A DNA stretch of 64,000 nt from NCBI GenBank assembly GCA_002418705.1, contig DIEQ01000070.1:28916-92915 (forward strand), in the 5' to 3' direction. Both the position numbers and the translations under genes were made by a program. Positions 1 through 11,714 of this stretch are shown here, in pieces. How positions within the stretch are numbered: the stretch's first letter is position 1; each line of letters opens with the position of its first letter. The notes under the pieces were generated by a model. The model ran no database searches, was not told where the DNA came from, and worked only from the letters and a program-made list of their open reading frames with translations. Source of the DNA: Mageeibacillus sp. UBA5770 (lineage in GTDB: Bacteria > Bacillota_A > Clostridia > Saccharofermentanales > Saccharofermentanaceae).

Positions 1-932
1 CCTGTTTCAAGAGCTGCCGCATCGACGGACATCCTGCGTACCTGAGCTAAGACAGGAAGCAGTGCAAGAAGACTCATGACGATCGCCGCCGTGGATGTAT
101 ACAGGGAAACTGTATCAGGCTCGTAGGTGTTCATTGACGACATATAGTCAAGATAGGGCAGCAGCCCGGAAAATGCATAGTATGTCAGCAGCATCGATAT
201 TTGTGTGATGACAGGGCAAAGGAAGTTGTTGGTCGCGTGCCTGATATACCCGAGCAGGATTCCAAGCAGCAGGAACGGGATAAAATCTACAGGATTCTGC
301 ATGAACAGCGCAAACAGGATGGCTGAAATAAGAATTTTGGGGAGGACGGCTGTGTATCTCGGCCAGACAGAGAAGAATAGTCCGCGGAAAAACAGTTCCT
401 GCATAATTACCGGGATCAGGAATGCGGATGCGAGAGCAAGCAGCTGTGACTCAGGCGACATATCTTTGGAGGCATAGAAAAAGGCCGGAAGCACCATTGT
501 AATCCCTTGTGCGGCCAGGTACCGGACGATCAGATTGTGAAGGGCTACCAGGATCAGTGTCGCAGGGGCGCCTGCCAGAAAGCTTAAGAGAAGGGCGCCG
601 AGCCCGGGATTTTTGCCAATAATACGTGTATCCTCTATGTGGTAACGTGCTGCAAAAAAGATAACCGGAACGAGCAGGCACAAAAAGAGGCGAAGAAGTG
701 TAACTGCTGAAAACCCGATGAGGGATGTCTTGGCAAAAGGCAGTACAGTGTCCGGCAGATACATCCATACAAGTGACAGCAGCGTGCTGAATGCGCCGCA
801 GGCCAGAACAATGCCGCCGACGGTGGCCCTGGCCGGAAGCAGGGATTCTGACTCATCGTCCGGAGGCAGGGCTTCCAGGTTCTCCTGGGATGTCGTTAAC
901 TCATACATATTAGAGGAATTAAACTTCGTCAT
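1..932 (-). CDS. CPBP/CAAX-protease-family membrane protein, partial, active site degraded
   Basis: The reading frame is open from an ATG at 932 (reverse strand) to the left edge, so the C-terminus is missing. About 310 codons are visible. After a polar N-terminus of about 40 residues the protein is a chain of hydrophobic segments, followed by a CPBP (Abi/CAAX prenyl protease) signature: IMQELFFRGLFFSVW, then ISAILFALFMQNP, then the typical GILLGYIRHATNN stretch. Families with activity carry EExxxR, FxxxH and a later His. Here the first Glu is Gln, the second-motif His is Met, and the third His position reads Gln (CPVITQIS). The fold assignment is therefore good, but proteolytic activity is doubtful. 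It stands next to the prepilin-peptidase-like gene on the same strand, 38 bp apart, so it could follow it in one transcript. The ribosome site (AGCGGG) is weak. Confidence 0.75.
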   Translation of the reverse strand, partial: MTKFNSSNMYELTTSQENLEALPPDDESESLLPARATVGGIVLACGAFSTLLSLVWMYLPDTVLPFAKTSLIGFSAVTLLRLFLCLLVPVIFFAARYHIEDTRIIGKNPGLGALLLSFLAGAPATLILVALHNLIVRYLAAQGITMVLPAFFYASKDMSPESQLLALASAFLIPVIMQELFFRGLFFSVWPRYTAVLPKILISAILFALFMQNPVDFIPFLLLGILLGYIRHATNNFLCPVITQISMLLTYYAFSGLLPYLDYMSSMNTYEPDTVSLYTSTAAIVMSLLALLPVLAQVRRMSVDAAALET

Positions 933-970
933 ATCAATATTTTACCCGCTATTTGATTCTCTCCGTCAGA

Positions 971-1858
971 TTAGAATAAAAACCCTGCGGAGGTCAGGAT
1001 ATAAGCCTCGAAAAACTGGCGTACCGGTGTCTCGAAAATCAGAAATACTGCTGTTGCAAGTGCCAGAAACGGCCCGAAGGCAATGTAATCCGGATCGTCA
1101 GAGAAATGAATGGATTCCTTTTGCCGCTCGATTTCTTTTCTGGTCCTGACAGGATCCTCACTGTTTCGAATCAGCGACTCTTCCTCGCGGATCCTGCGTC
1201 TTTTTGCGATAAACAGGGGAACAGCAAAGATTCCGCCGAGAATAAAGGCAAAGAAGAATACAAAGATCAGGCCATAGGCTCCCGACAGAAGCCCGCAGGC
1301 GAATATCAGCTTGATATCACCAAAGCCCATGGATTCCTGCCCGCTTGCCCATGAACCGATGATGCCGATGCCCCAGAGGAGAAGCGCTCCGATGACCGCT
1401 CCGAGAAGGCGGTTGACCGGATTCATATACCAGGACGACTGGCCGGATACCCAGTAGCTGCCTTCGAGGGCATCTGCCAGGAATCCGAATATCGAGCAGA
1501 GCGCTGCGGCAGCGACCAGCTGGTCGGGAATAATCCGGTTGAGCTTGTCTGACACGACGATCAGGGAGAAGGGAAGCAGAGGAACGAGCATCAGCAGGAT
1601 ATGGAAGACATCCTTCTTAAGCATGTAAGAATTGTTTACATAAAATGCAGCGAAAAAAAGTGCCGCCATGGAGAACATTACTATAATTGTATGAGGCATG
1701 GGCTTCATCCTGCGGGCCGGCCTGGCATTCTTAGCTTTCGGGTCATAATCATAGTCCTGAAGCCACGGCTCGGGCAGTGAATTATACAGGTATTGCAGGG
1801 GCCACGCGAGCGAAGCGCCTAATAAAGCTCCAAGAAAAGGAAGGTATTCAAAAGACAT
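971..1858 (-). CDS. Prepilin-peptidase-like (A24) membrane aspartyl protease
   Basis: This 295-residue protein has the two Asp motifs of type IV prepilin (A24) peptidases. The first Asp lies in VVSDKLNRIIPDQL and the second in the GxGD-type motif MGFGDIKL, both at the edges of hydrophobic segments. It would cleave type IV pilin-like signal peptides at the membrane. The N-terminal CxxC methylase region of full PilD/ComC enzymes is absent. Instead there is a short membrane lead and a polar loop (about residues 30-52), and a second charged insert lies at about 215-250. The start ATG has GGAGG eight bases upstream. No pilin or secretion ATPase gene is in the window, so its substrate is unknown. 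It is transcribed away from glgP, and the upstream end overlaps a long but non-coding extension of the glgP frame. Confidence 0.85.
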   Translation of the reverse strand: MSFEYLPFLGALLGASLAWPLQYLYNSLPEPWLQDYDYDPKAKNARPARRMKPMPHTIIVMFSMAALFFAAFYVNNSYMLKKDVFHILLMLVPLLPFSLIVVSDKLNRIIPDQLVAAAALCSIFGFLADALEGSYWVSGQSSWYMNPVNRLLGAVIGALLLWGIGIIGSWASGQESMGFGDIKLIFACGLLSGAYGLIFVFFFAFILGGIFAVPLFIAKRRRIREEESLIRNSEDPVRTRKEIERQKESIHFSDDPDYIAFGPFLALATAVFLIFETPVRQFFEAYILTSAGFLF

Positions 1859-1974
1859 GTGCGCCTCCGGTGATGCATTTTAATTTAGAATACCTGTTAC
1901 TCATCATAGATGCAAGAAGGTCTGCTCATCAGCAAATTTTAACAAAGATTGAACATATAACAAATATCTTAGAT

Positions 1975-2003
1975 TTGACCGTCTGTCATACGGCTGATAT
2001 AAT
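1975..2003 (+). promoter_or_regulatory. Sigma-A-type promoter of glgP
   Basis: TTGACC (1975-1980) and a perfect TATAAT (1998-2003) are separated by 17 bp, about 40 bp before the glgP start. This supports GTG 2044 as the start and rejects the longer frame that opens at 1777, because that start would lie upstream of the promoter. Confidence 0.8.
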
Positions 2004-2043
2004 ATTTTGTGGACCTATTTATTTACAAAAAAAGGAGAGAAAA

Positions 2044-4473
2044 GTGGTCTCTTTTTATGGGGTACCGCTTACACAAATAAATATGAAAAATGTAATTACT
2101 GCCGAACTATTAAGGGATAAGATGGCCGTCTATGTACGGGCCGATGCCGGAAAAGCAGCTGACAGAGGTACACTCTGGGATTACTGGTCTGCATTATCCC
2201 ACACGATTGTCGAGCTTGTAGCCGATAATTGGGAAGCCACACGTGATGAATATGATAACGTAAGACAGGCGCATTACTTTTCCGCCGAATTCCTTGAAGG
2301 AAGATCGATGCTCAACAATCTCGTTAATATGGGAATTTATGAGCAGGCGAAAGACGCTGTGGCCTATTACGGAATCAATCTTACCGACCTGCTTGAGCAG
2401 GAGAAGGATCCGGGCCTCGGCAACGGCGGTCTCGGAAGACTTGCCGCCTGTTTCCTTGATTCCTGTGCCACGATGAACCTTCCGGTAACAGGCTACGGTA
2501 TCCTCTACCGCTACGGCCTGTTCCGCCAGTCCATTACCAACGGCTTCCAGAAAGAGATTCCGGACAGCTGGATGGAGAGCGGCTACCCGTTTGTTGTCCG
2601 TCGTGAAGATGAGCGTGTCAAGGTTCACTATAATGACTTTGATGTATGGGCCGTGCCGAATGATATGCCTATCACGGGATATGCGACCTCCAATGTCAAC
2701 CGTCTCCGCCTGTGGAGACCTGAGCCTGCTCAGGAATTCGACTTTAACCTTTTCAATTCCCAGCGTTTTGATGACGCCGTCATGGAGCGCAACCGCGTCA
2801 ATGATATCTGGCGCGTCCTGTACCCGAATGACACCTCGTATGACGGCAAGGTCCTTCGCGTACGCCAGCAGTATTTCTTTGTGTCCGCGTCATTGCAGGA
2901 TATTGTCAGGCGTTATAAGGCCGTGCACGGCGAAGATATGAGTGATTTTGCTAAGTATAATTCCGTACAGCTCAACGATACACATCCGGTAATCGGCATT
3001 CCCGAACTAATGCGTATCCTGGTTGATGAGAATGGCGTCGAGTGGATGGCTGCCTGGAAGATTGTCAGGGAGACATACGCATACACGAATCACACCGTCA
3101 TGGCCGAAGCCCTCGAAAAATGGGATATCGGCATCTTCCAGTACCTGTTCCCCCGCATTTACCAGATTATTGACGGCATTAACCTGCAGTTCAGAAATGA
3201 AATGTTCGCAGCCGGCTACAAGCAGGATATGATCGATTACCTTTCTCCGCTCGGTGAAGGCAAAGTCCGCATGGCATGGCTTGCGATTTACGGTTCAAGG
3301 TCTGTCAACGGCGTTGCCGCACTTCATACGGAGATCTTAAAGAATGATACTCTCAAGGACTGGTACAAGCTCTGGCCCGAGAAGTTCTCCAACAAGACCA
3401 ACGGAGTAACACCCCGCCGCTGGCTGCGTGCCTGTAACCCCGAGCTCTCCGGGCTGATCACCGAGCTGCTTGGCAGCGAAGCGTGGGTAACTGACTTAGA
3501 GCAGCTCTCCGGCCTGGCTAAGTACGCGTCGGACGATGCTGTCATGAAGCGTTTCCTCGGCATCAAGAGAGACAGCAAGCAGAGCCTTGCCGATTATATT
3601 TACATCAAGGAAGGCATTGTCCTTGATCCCGATTCTGTTTTCGATGTGCAGATCAAGCGCCTTCATGAATACAAGCGCCAGCTTCTGAATGCACTCTATA
3701 CGCTCGATCTTTATAACCGCATCAAGAAGGATCCCAAGCTCGATCTTCCTCCGATCACCGTGCTTTTCGGCGCTAAAGCGGCTCCCGGATATTTCCGCGC
3801 GAAGGCGATCATCAAGTTCATCAATGAAATTGCCGGCCTGATCAACAACGACAAGTCCATCAAAGGCCGCATCAAGGTTGTCTTTGTCGAGAATTATAAT
3901 GTCAGCAACGGCGAAAAAATGTTCCCGGCCGCTGATATTTCCGAGCAGATTTCCACTGCCGGCCTCGAGGCTTCCGGTACGGGCAACATGAAGTTCATGA
4001 TGAACGGCGCCGTGACTCTCGGTACCTGCGACGGAGCCAACGTCGAAATCGGCGAGGCTGTAGGTGACGATAATATCTATATCTTCGGCTGCCGTGTCGA
4101 GAACCTCGACTCCACCAAGAAGTTCTACAATCCTCTCTGGCAGTATGAGAATATCCCCGGCCTCAAAGCAGTCCTCGATACCCTGGTTGACGGCACCTTC
4201 GATGATGCCGGAACAGGTATGTTCAAGGATCTGTTTAACGGACTTGTGTACGGCTCCAACTGGCAGCCGGCCGACACCTACTATGTACTCGGGGACTTTG
4301 TCGATTACCGCAATACGCGTGACAAAGTATACACGGATTATACGGACAGGCTGGAATGGGCCAGAAAGTGCTGGATTAATATCTGCAATTCGGGCCGGTT
4401 CTCTTCGGACCGCACGATCAGCGAATATGCAGCCGGCATCTGGAAGATCAATCCGGTTAAGGTTGCCCGCTGA
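2044..4473 (+). CDS. glgP: Glycogen/starch/maltodextrin phosphorylase
   Basis: It degrades alpha-1,4-glucans with phosphate to glucose-1-phosphate in the cytoplasm, using pyridoxal phosphate. The 809-residue length matches the family. GLGNGGLGRLAACFLDS near the N-terminus, QIKRLHEYKRQLLN and the PLP-lysine motif GTGNMKFMMNGA (Lys about 650) are all present. I place the start at GTG 2044, six bases after AAAGGAGAG and downstream of a consensus promoter. An ATG at 2083 is a possible internal alternative. The frame is open upstream to 1777, but that part runs antisense over the prepilin peptidase and has no ribosome site. The gene is alone in its transcript. Its last 17 bases overlap the end of the convergent metallophosphoesterase gene. 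Confidence 0.96.
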   Translation: MVSFYGVPLTQINMKNVITAELLRDKMAVYVRADAGKAADRGTLWDYWSALSHTIVELVADNWEATRDEYDNVRQAHYFSAEFLEGRSMLNNLVNMGIYEQAKDAVAYYGINLTDLLEQEKDPGLGNGGLGRLAACFLDSCATMNLPVTGYGILYRYGLFRQSITNGFQKEIPDSWMESGYPFVVRREDERVKVHYNDFDVWAVPNDMPITGYATSNVNRLRLWRPEPAQEFDFNLFNSQRFDDAVMERNRVNDIWRVLYPNDTSYDGKVLRVRQQYFFVSASLQDIVRRYKAVHGEDMSDFAKYNSVQLNDTHPVIGIPELMRILVDENGVEWMAAWKIVRETYAYTNHTVMAEALEKWDIGIFQYLFPRIYQIIDGINLQFRNEMFAAGYKQDMIDYLSPLGEGKVRMAWLAIYGSRSVNGVAALHTEILKNDTLKDWYKLWPEKFSNKTNGVTPRRWLRACNPELSGLITELLGSEAWVTDLEQLSGLAKYASDDAVMKRFLGIKRDSKQSLADYIYIKEGIVLDPDSVFDVQIKRLHEYKRQLLNALYTLDLYNRIKKDPKLDLPPITVLFGAKAAPGYFRAKAIIKFINEIAGLINNDKSIKGRIKVVFVENYNVSNGEKMFPAADISEQISTAGLEASGTGNMKFMMNGAVTLGTCDGANVEIGEAVGDDNIYIFGCRVENLDSTKKFYNPLWQYENIPGLKAVLDTLVDGTFDDAGTGMFKDLFNGLVYGSNWQPADTYYVLGDFVDYRNTRDKVYTDYTDRLEWARKCWINICNSGRFSSDRTISEYAAGIWKINPVKVAR

Positions 4474-5302
4474 ACGTAATATGCGTGACCTGCGGTTTTG
4501 AGAAAAGTCTCAGGGGAATCAGTACGCATCCGACGCCTCTTGAAATATAGCCCCGGACGCCGTTTTTAATGAATAAGCCTTTTCGAATTCCTTCGCGCGG
4601 AAGCTTTTCCTTGCGGAGGAATTTGTATTCCAGGCCGAATGGCATGAATATCTGACCGCCGTGGAGATGTCCGGACAGCTGATACCTGTACAGGCTTTCT
4701 TGCTGTGTGTATATATATTCCGGATTATGGACCATGACGATGCGGCGTTCGGCCGGATATTCCTCAAAGTGCTCTGTCGGCAGGGAGTCCCAGTTGTGCA
4801 GGTGCTTGCACGAATCACCGATCCCGATCAGGAGATACTTGTGTCCTGATCGTCCGGCAACAGGTACATGCTTATTGTCAAGGACCCTGAATCCGGTATG
4901 CAAATACGCTTCCCCGGGGATTGTCGTGTCGTGGTTGCCCCGTACGGCATAGCAGGGGATGTGAAGCTCCGCTGCATGCGTGCCGATTTTAGCAAGGCGT
5001 GCAAGGCCTTCGGCGATATCTTCACCGCGATTGCATGCATCGCCGCCGAAAAGTACCGCATCACAGGGCTCCGAAAAGATCGCTTTCATCAGCTTTTTGT
5101 CGGATACACGGCATAAATTGGCATGAAGATCAGAGAAGAAAACTACGTTCAGGGCGGGTGCGGCATCACCCGGAGGATCCATATCCTGCCGGTCGTTCTT
5201 GAGTGTGTATGGTTCATATAGACCCCGAGCCATAAGAAACAGACCCAAAATCAGAATGAGTCCGCTGATAATGTTATCCGGCGTCAAGAGAAAATCACTC
5301 AA
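4457..5302 (-). CDS. Metallophosphoesterase, YkuE-like, membrane-anchored
   Basis: A calcineurin-like phosphoesterase of 281 residues. The metal-binding motifs appear in order: FFSDLHANL, GGDACN, GNHD, VHNPE and GHLHGG. An N-terminal hydrophobic stretch (about residues 10-26) suggests a signal anchor with the catalytic domain on the outer side or at the membrane face. Family members act on nucleotides or phospholipid headgroups; the substrate here is not visible. The start is TTG at 5302, preceded by GAGGG seven bases away. It converges on glgP with a 17-bp overlap, so neither gene has a normal terminator between them. Confidence 0.88.
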   Translation of the reverse strand: MSDFLLTPDNIISGLILILGLFLMARGLYEPYTLKNDRQDMDPPGDAAPALNVVFFSDLHANLCRVSDKKLMKAIFSEPCDAVLFGGDACNRGEDIAEGLARLAKIGTHAAELHIPCYAVRGNHDTTIPGEAYLHTGFRVLDNKHVPVAGRSGHKYLLIGIGDSCKHLHNWDSLPTEHFEEYPAERRIVMVHNPEYIYTQQESLYRYQLSGHLHGGQIFMPFGLEYKFLRKEKLPREGIRKGLFIKNGVRGYISRGVGCVLIPLRLFSKPQVTHITFSGQP

Positions 5303-5378
5303 TGCTTTACCCTCGTTTCTTACTCGTTTATAATAACCTATACAGGTTTCCTGAAGCGGTTCCCTGAATTGCGGAATG

Positions 5379-5387
5379 TGCTATAAT
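5379..5387 (+). promoter_or_regulatory. Extended -10 promoter before ydbC
   Basis: TGC directly followed by TATAAT (5382-5387) forms an extended -10 element. The -35 region (around 5360-5365, TTCCCT) is poor, which is usual for this class. It lies about 100 bp before the ydbC start. Confidence 0.6.
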
Positions 5388-5490
5388 CATGAGGCATTCT
5401 AAATTTCATGTCAATTGCTGCTGCCGGCTTGTTCACGCCGCATGCGGTACACAATACTCGAAATCCAAATAAACATACGGAGGAATTCAT

Positions 5491-5733
5491 ATGCCAAAGA
5501 GCGAGATTACATCAGAAATCATCAAGGAACTGGGTATCTTATCCACCAGCAAATCCGGCTGGAATCGTGAAGTCAACCTTGTCAGCTGGAATGGCGGAAC
5601 ACCTAAGCTTGATATCCGCGACTGGGCTCCCGAGCATGTGAAGGCCGGCAAAGGCCTGTCACTTAACGGCGAAGAAGTGGCCGTACTCAAGGAACTTCTT
5701 TCTGATTACGACCCATACGAGATCGAAGGCTAA
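5491..5733 (+). CDS. ydbC: YdbC-like PC4-fold ssDNA-binding protein
   Basis: A complete 80-residue protein of the YdbC family, the bacterial homologues of the transcription coactivator PC4/p15. Family members bind single-stranded DNA or RNA as dimers through a curved beta-sheet. The recognisable block is WNREVNLVSWNGGTPKLDIRDW, split around its Gly-Gly turn, followed by the GKGLSLNGEEVAVLKELL helix region. The gene has a strong site, ACGGAGGAATTC, before its ATG. It is followed after 33 bp by a membrane protein gene in the same direction. Confidence 0.92.
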   Translation: MPKSEITSEIIKELGILSTSKSGWNREVNLVSWNGGTPKLDIRDWAPEHVKAGKGLSLNGEEVAVLKELLSDYDPYEIEG

Positions 5734-5766
5734 ATATTCTGAGACTGATTATTCGGAGGGATTATC

Positions 5767-6396
5767 TTGAAGAGTGATACACGCTCTCTGATTGTATCGA
5801 TCGCAGTCTTTTTGCTGTGGGGGACCATGATAACGGGTCCTTTCCGCTATTTTGCGTATGCTTTCAGAGATTTCTATACATGGATTGTTGATATTTTTCA
5901 TACCTCGGCCGTGGTGTCCGGCTTCGTCATCACGCTCCTGCTGATTATTACCGTGGTCGTACTGCTTATCCTGAGCGCGGGCAGGTTATCCTCGTATATG
6001 GCGGGAATCTGTGCTCTTTTAAGCATGCTCTATTACCTGTTCACCTGCATTCAGGCTAAATCGATCGGCACCGTGTCATTCACGGTTACCGTCGGTCTCG
6101 CTCTCGCCCTGCTGTTCCTTATCATGCAGGCAGACAAGGCCGGCCTGTGGCTCGCGGATGCCTACATTTATTCAATCCCGGTACTTATGTTTTTCGAGCT
6201 TGTTCTGACGCCGCTGTTTGTGACCGTCAAAGCCTCGCCGAAGCTTCTTTCCTTTCTTTTTACCGTCCCTTCCGAGAGCGCTGCGACAAGAATCGGCAAT
6301 CTTTTCGAGGTTCCCATGCTCATTTGGAGTATTTTTCTGTTCGCGCTTATGCTCATCCCTGTTTTATACCTGTCCAAGAGCCGCAAAAAGAGCTGA
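5767..6396 (+). CDS. Six-helix membrane protein of unknown function
   Basis: I do not recognise a family. The 209 residues form about six hydrophobic helices with short loops and a basic C-terminal tail (SKSRKKS), so the C-terminus is probably cytoplasmic. The start is TTG at 5767, six bases after CGGAGGG. It lies between ydbC and ligA and may be co-transcribed with them, although a small hairpin follows its stop. Confidence 0.75.
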   Translation: MKSDTRSLIVSIAVFLLWGTMITGPFRYFAYAFRDFYTWIVDIFHTSAVVSGFVITLLLIITVVVLLILSAGRLSSYMAGICALLSMLYYLFTCIQAKSIGTVSFTVTVGLALALLFLIMQADKAGLWLADAYIYSIPVLMFFELVLTPLFVTVKASPKLLSFLFTVPSESAATRIGNLFEVPMLIWSIFLFALMLIPVLYLSKSRKKS

Positions 6397-6399
6397 TTA

Positions 6400-6418
6400 C
6401 CGCGGTTCGCGGGCTTTT
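6400..6418 (+). terminator. Short GC hairpin with T-run before ligA
   Basis: CCGCG (6400-6404), loop GTT, CGCGG (6408-6412), then GCTTTTTG. The T-run is only five long, so it may attenuate rather than stop transcription into ligA, which starts 20 bp later. Confidence 0.45.
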
Positions 6419-6425
6419 TGCATGA

Positions 6426-9095
<2,670 letters not shown>

Positions 9096-9099
<4 letters not shown>

Positions 9100-11027
9100 A
9101 TAAAAATAACAAAACACGCAAAGAGTTCCTATCCCTGCTGCAGTTCTCTATAATACTCGCCCCGTTTGCCCTGTTCTTTGATGCGGCTCTTATGTTCCGG
9201 GGAAAGCTGAACCTGTCGGTTCCTGCTGCAATCGTGATTCTGATCATATTGAACGGGGGCTGCCTGCTTCTGGCGGCGCTGTCCGTGCTTCGTTATATCA
9301 CATACCGTAAACAGGTAATCCAGACTCAGCCGGCGGATCGTATGACACGCAAAGAGCGGCTTCTATCCTATCTGCCGGTGACACTTGCTGCGGGTGTTTT
9401 TGCCGTGCTGGCAGGTCTTCAGTTTGACACGGTTTTCCGGTATGACGGCGGCCTCTATTACGATTCCCTTTTGACGGCGACGGAGACATTTACTTTTACG
9501 CTCGATTCTTATCTTCAGTCTTTTGCTTTGTGGACACACCCGATGCAGGGAACATCACTGTTGATTGGTGCGGGCGAGATGTTTTTGCCACGTCAGTGTA
9601 TCGGCGTGTATATTGTGACTCTTCTTGTAACACTTGCGGCGGTTTTTTGCCTGTACGGAATCATGGGGCGGATTTTTCCGGGGAAGGCCCCCTGGCTCAA
9701 GGCCGCAGGAACCGCTGTTTTTGCATTCTGCCCGTATGTGCTCGGTCTTTTTTCCCATTTGAGTGCGGATTATTTCTCGCTGATGTTCCTCGTTATACTC
9801 ATATACACTTTTGCTGTGGAACTTGATTACCTGGCTGCGTTTGTGACAATCCTTCTTGTTTTCTCCAAGGAGACAGGCATCCTGTTCGCCGCCTCGTTTC
9901 TTATACCGGCCGTTCTCATACGCGCTGCCGGACTTGAAGGAAAGCACTATTTTGCAAAACTGATGAAGTATCTGTTTCCCGGTCGAATTATGCTCTATGG
10001 TGCGGCGCCGGTCCTGTTTATCTGCTACTCATTATTTTCAAAAGGATTAACCTTCGGATCAGCCAGCACTGATAAATCACCTTTTCGCTGGGACAGCACA
10101 GGAATACATTGTTTTGGCATTGATTTCGGATATATCTCAGTTAAGCTTTCGCAGATTCTGTATTACAATTTTTTCTGGATCATAACGCTGCTGCTGCTCG
10201 TTTCCGTTTTTATGCTCTTTTATCGCAAATCCAAAAATGAAGAGACGAATCTGATTGATCCCGCGGCTGACATGGCCCTTATTGCAGGGATTATTATGAG
10301 TTCATTTGTGTACATGGTTTTTTCCTGCCTGTTTATAACGATTCCCTGTCCGCGGTACAACGTTCTTTTTGCGCTCCCTGTCAGTCTTATCAGTGTGGGC
10401 GCCGTTTCGTACATCTGGAAGAATCGGACTGCTGTCAAAATCGTTATGAGTACTGTGATCCTGCTTTTTGCCCTGCAGACATACGTCAATCTGGACCCTT
10501 CGCTTTCTATAGGCAATGAGAAGCTTGATCTTGGTCACACTTATATTTATTCGCCGACCGGTGAATACAGTTATATGAATCTCTATTATATGGGGGAAAT
10601 GTACGTATATAATCGTACCTTTGATTATGCAGAAGATTTGCTCGACCAGGCGATGGAAAAGATTAATCCTGACGTGGATGATCGTTTTATCATGGTTGGG
10701 GTCGACTGGTATGAAATATATCTGATTGGCGATCCTTTACAGACGGAACATCTCATATACTGGGATTCCGTTAATCAGCGAAGAACATATGATTACGAAG
10801 GAGACGGTGTTTTTCTGCCGAATATGTCTTCGATTTTCAGAGAGGAATTTTTGTCCGGCAAGGAAATAGATCTCCCGGATGACTTCTACTTCATTCTTAC
10901 GGCCCGTGAAGACGATGCCGCCTATGTCGGTGCTTTGGAGGCCCGCGGGTATGCCGCAGAGGATTCGTTTGTCGTTGAGAACTATATTGGCTATATGACG
11001 GTATACCACATGGTACACAGCCGGTAA
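9096..11027 (+). CDS. Polytopic membrane protein, likely GT-C-fold glycosyltransferase
   Basis: A 643-residue protein with roughly ten or more hydrophobic helices and a C-terminal extracytoplasmic domain of about 170 residues. The first loop carries acidic residues (FRYDGGLYYDSLLTATE) and a later loop reads FSKETG. Both resemble lipid-linked sugar transferases of the GT39/GT83 type, in which loop-1 acids bind metal or act as base. This is similarity of layout, so the function is tentative. The start is TTG 9096 in a TTGA overlap with the cyclo-ligase stop, with AAAGGAAG upstream. Its position behind ligA looks like operon convenience rather than shared function. Confidence 0.6.
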
Positions 11028-11092
11028 GGGCGTTCTTCGGCCGGGCTGCTGTTCCGGATTCGCCGGGATACGCGGCTAATTTTTGGTAATAT

Positions 11093-11122
11093 TTGACAGA
11101 GACCGTTTTTCGGATAGATAAT
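11093..11122 (+). promoter_or_regulatory. Consensus promoter for the 130-residue membrane protein
   Basis: TTGACA (11093-11098), an 18-bp spacer, and GATAAT (11117-11122), 33 bp before the chosen start. Confidence 0.72.
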
Positions 11123-11154
11123 GGAGTCGTTTGATTGAAGGGGAGGGCAGAGGA

Positions 11155-11547
11155 ATGGTATATTTTTTCATTAATCTAGGTATTCATCTTCTGATTTCCG
11201 GTGCCTTGCTTTTTGTTATTCTGCGTTTTGTGTCCAACAATCAGAAACGCAGGAATAAGCGGGGGATTTCTTATCTGCTTCCGGCCATTCTGACGGTTAT
11301 ATTTTTGTATCAGGCTGTAACCGTTTCTGCACCGCGCCTCCTCGACAGCGTATATGTGATCAAGTCCAATTATGAGACGATTGTCGGCAAGGTCGAGAAG
11401 GTTGAATATCTGAATCATGCGCTTGTCATTGACGGTGAGTCTTATTACTATAATCCTTTCATCCTGAAGCCGCAGGCCGGTGACAGGCTGCAGATTTCCT
11501 ATACGCCGTATGCAAAGTATGTTGCTGTTCTTGTCCCCGTGCAGTAG
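11155..11547 (+). CDS. Small membrane protein with C-terminal extracytoplasmic domain, unknown
   Basis: No family recognised. The 130-residue protein has two hydrophobic helices (about residues 2-24 and 38-58) separated by a basic loop (NNQKRRNKRG). A soluble beta-rich tail of about 70 residues follows (KVEYLNHALVIDGESYYYNP). I chose ATG 11155 because GGGGAGGG lies seven bases upstream. An in-frame TTG at 11131 lacks a site and falls just after the -10 box. It is a single-gene unit ending at a strong terminator. Confidence 0.7.
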   Translation: MVYFFINLGIHLLISGALLFVILRFVSNNQKRRNKRGISYLLPAILTVIFLYQAVTVSAPRLLDSVYVIKSNYETIVGKVEKVEYLNHALVIDGESYYYNPFILKPQAGDRLQISYTPYAKYVAVLVPVQ

Positions 11548-11581
11548 GGGCGCACGCCGCCGCTGAATATTCTTATGACCG

Positions 11582-11611
11582 GCATCCGCTGTATCGGCGG
11601 GTGCTTTTTTT
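11582..11611 (+). terminator. Rho-independent terminator
   Basis: Eight-pair stem GCATCCGC / GCGGGTGC (one G-T pair), seven-base loop, followed by seven T. Confidence 0.85.
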
Positions 11612-11714
11612 ATTTTTTAAAAATGCTGATCTTTCGCATATATCATATTGATCTAAAATATACTTGATGCCACAATGGATTTATTTCCATGGCTCATGTA
11701 AGGGAGGAGAAGGT

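Noticed and set aside
451..856. Two overlapping minus-strand open frames of 105 and 73 codons
   Set aside because: They lie in other frames of the CPBP-family gene and have no family features.
1777..2043. N-terminal extension of the glgP frame
   Set aside because: It lies upstream of the consensus promoter, runs antisense to the prepilin peptidase and has no ribosome site; GTG 2044 has both.
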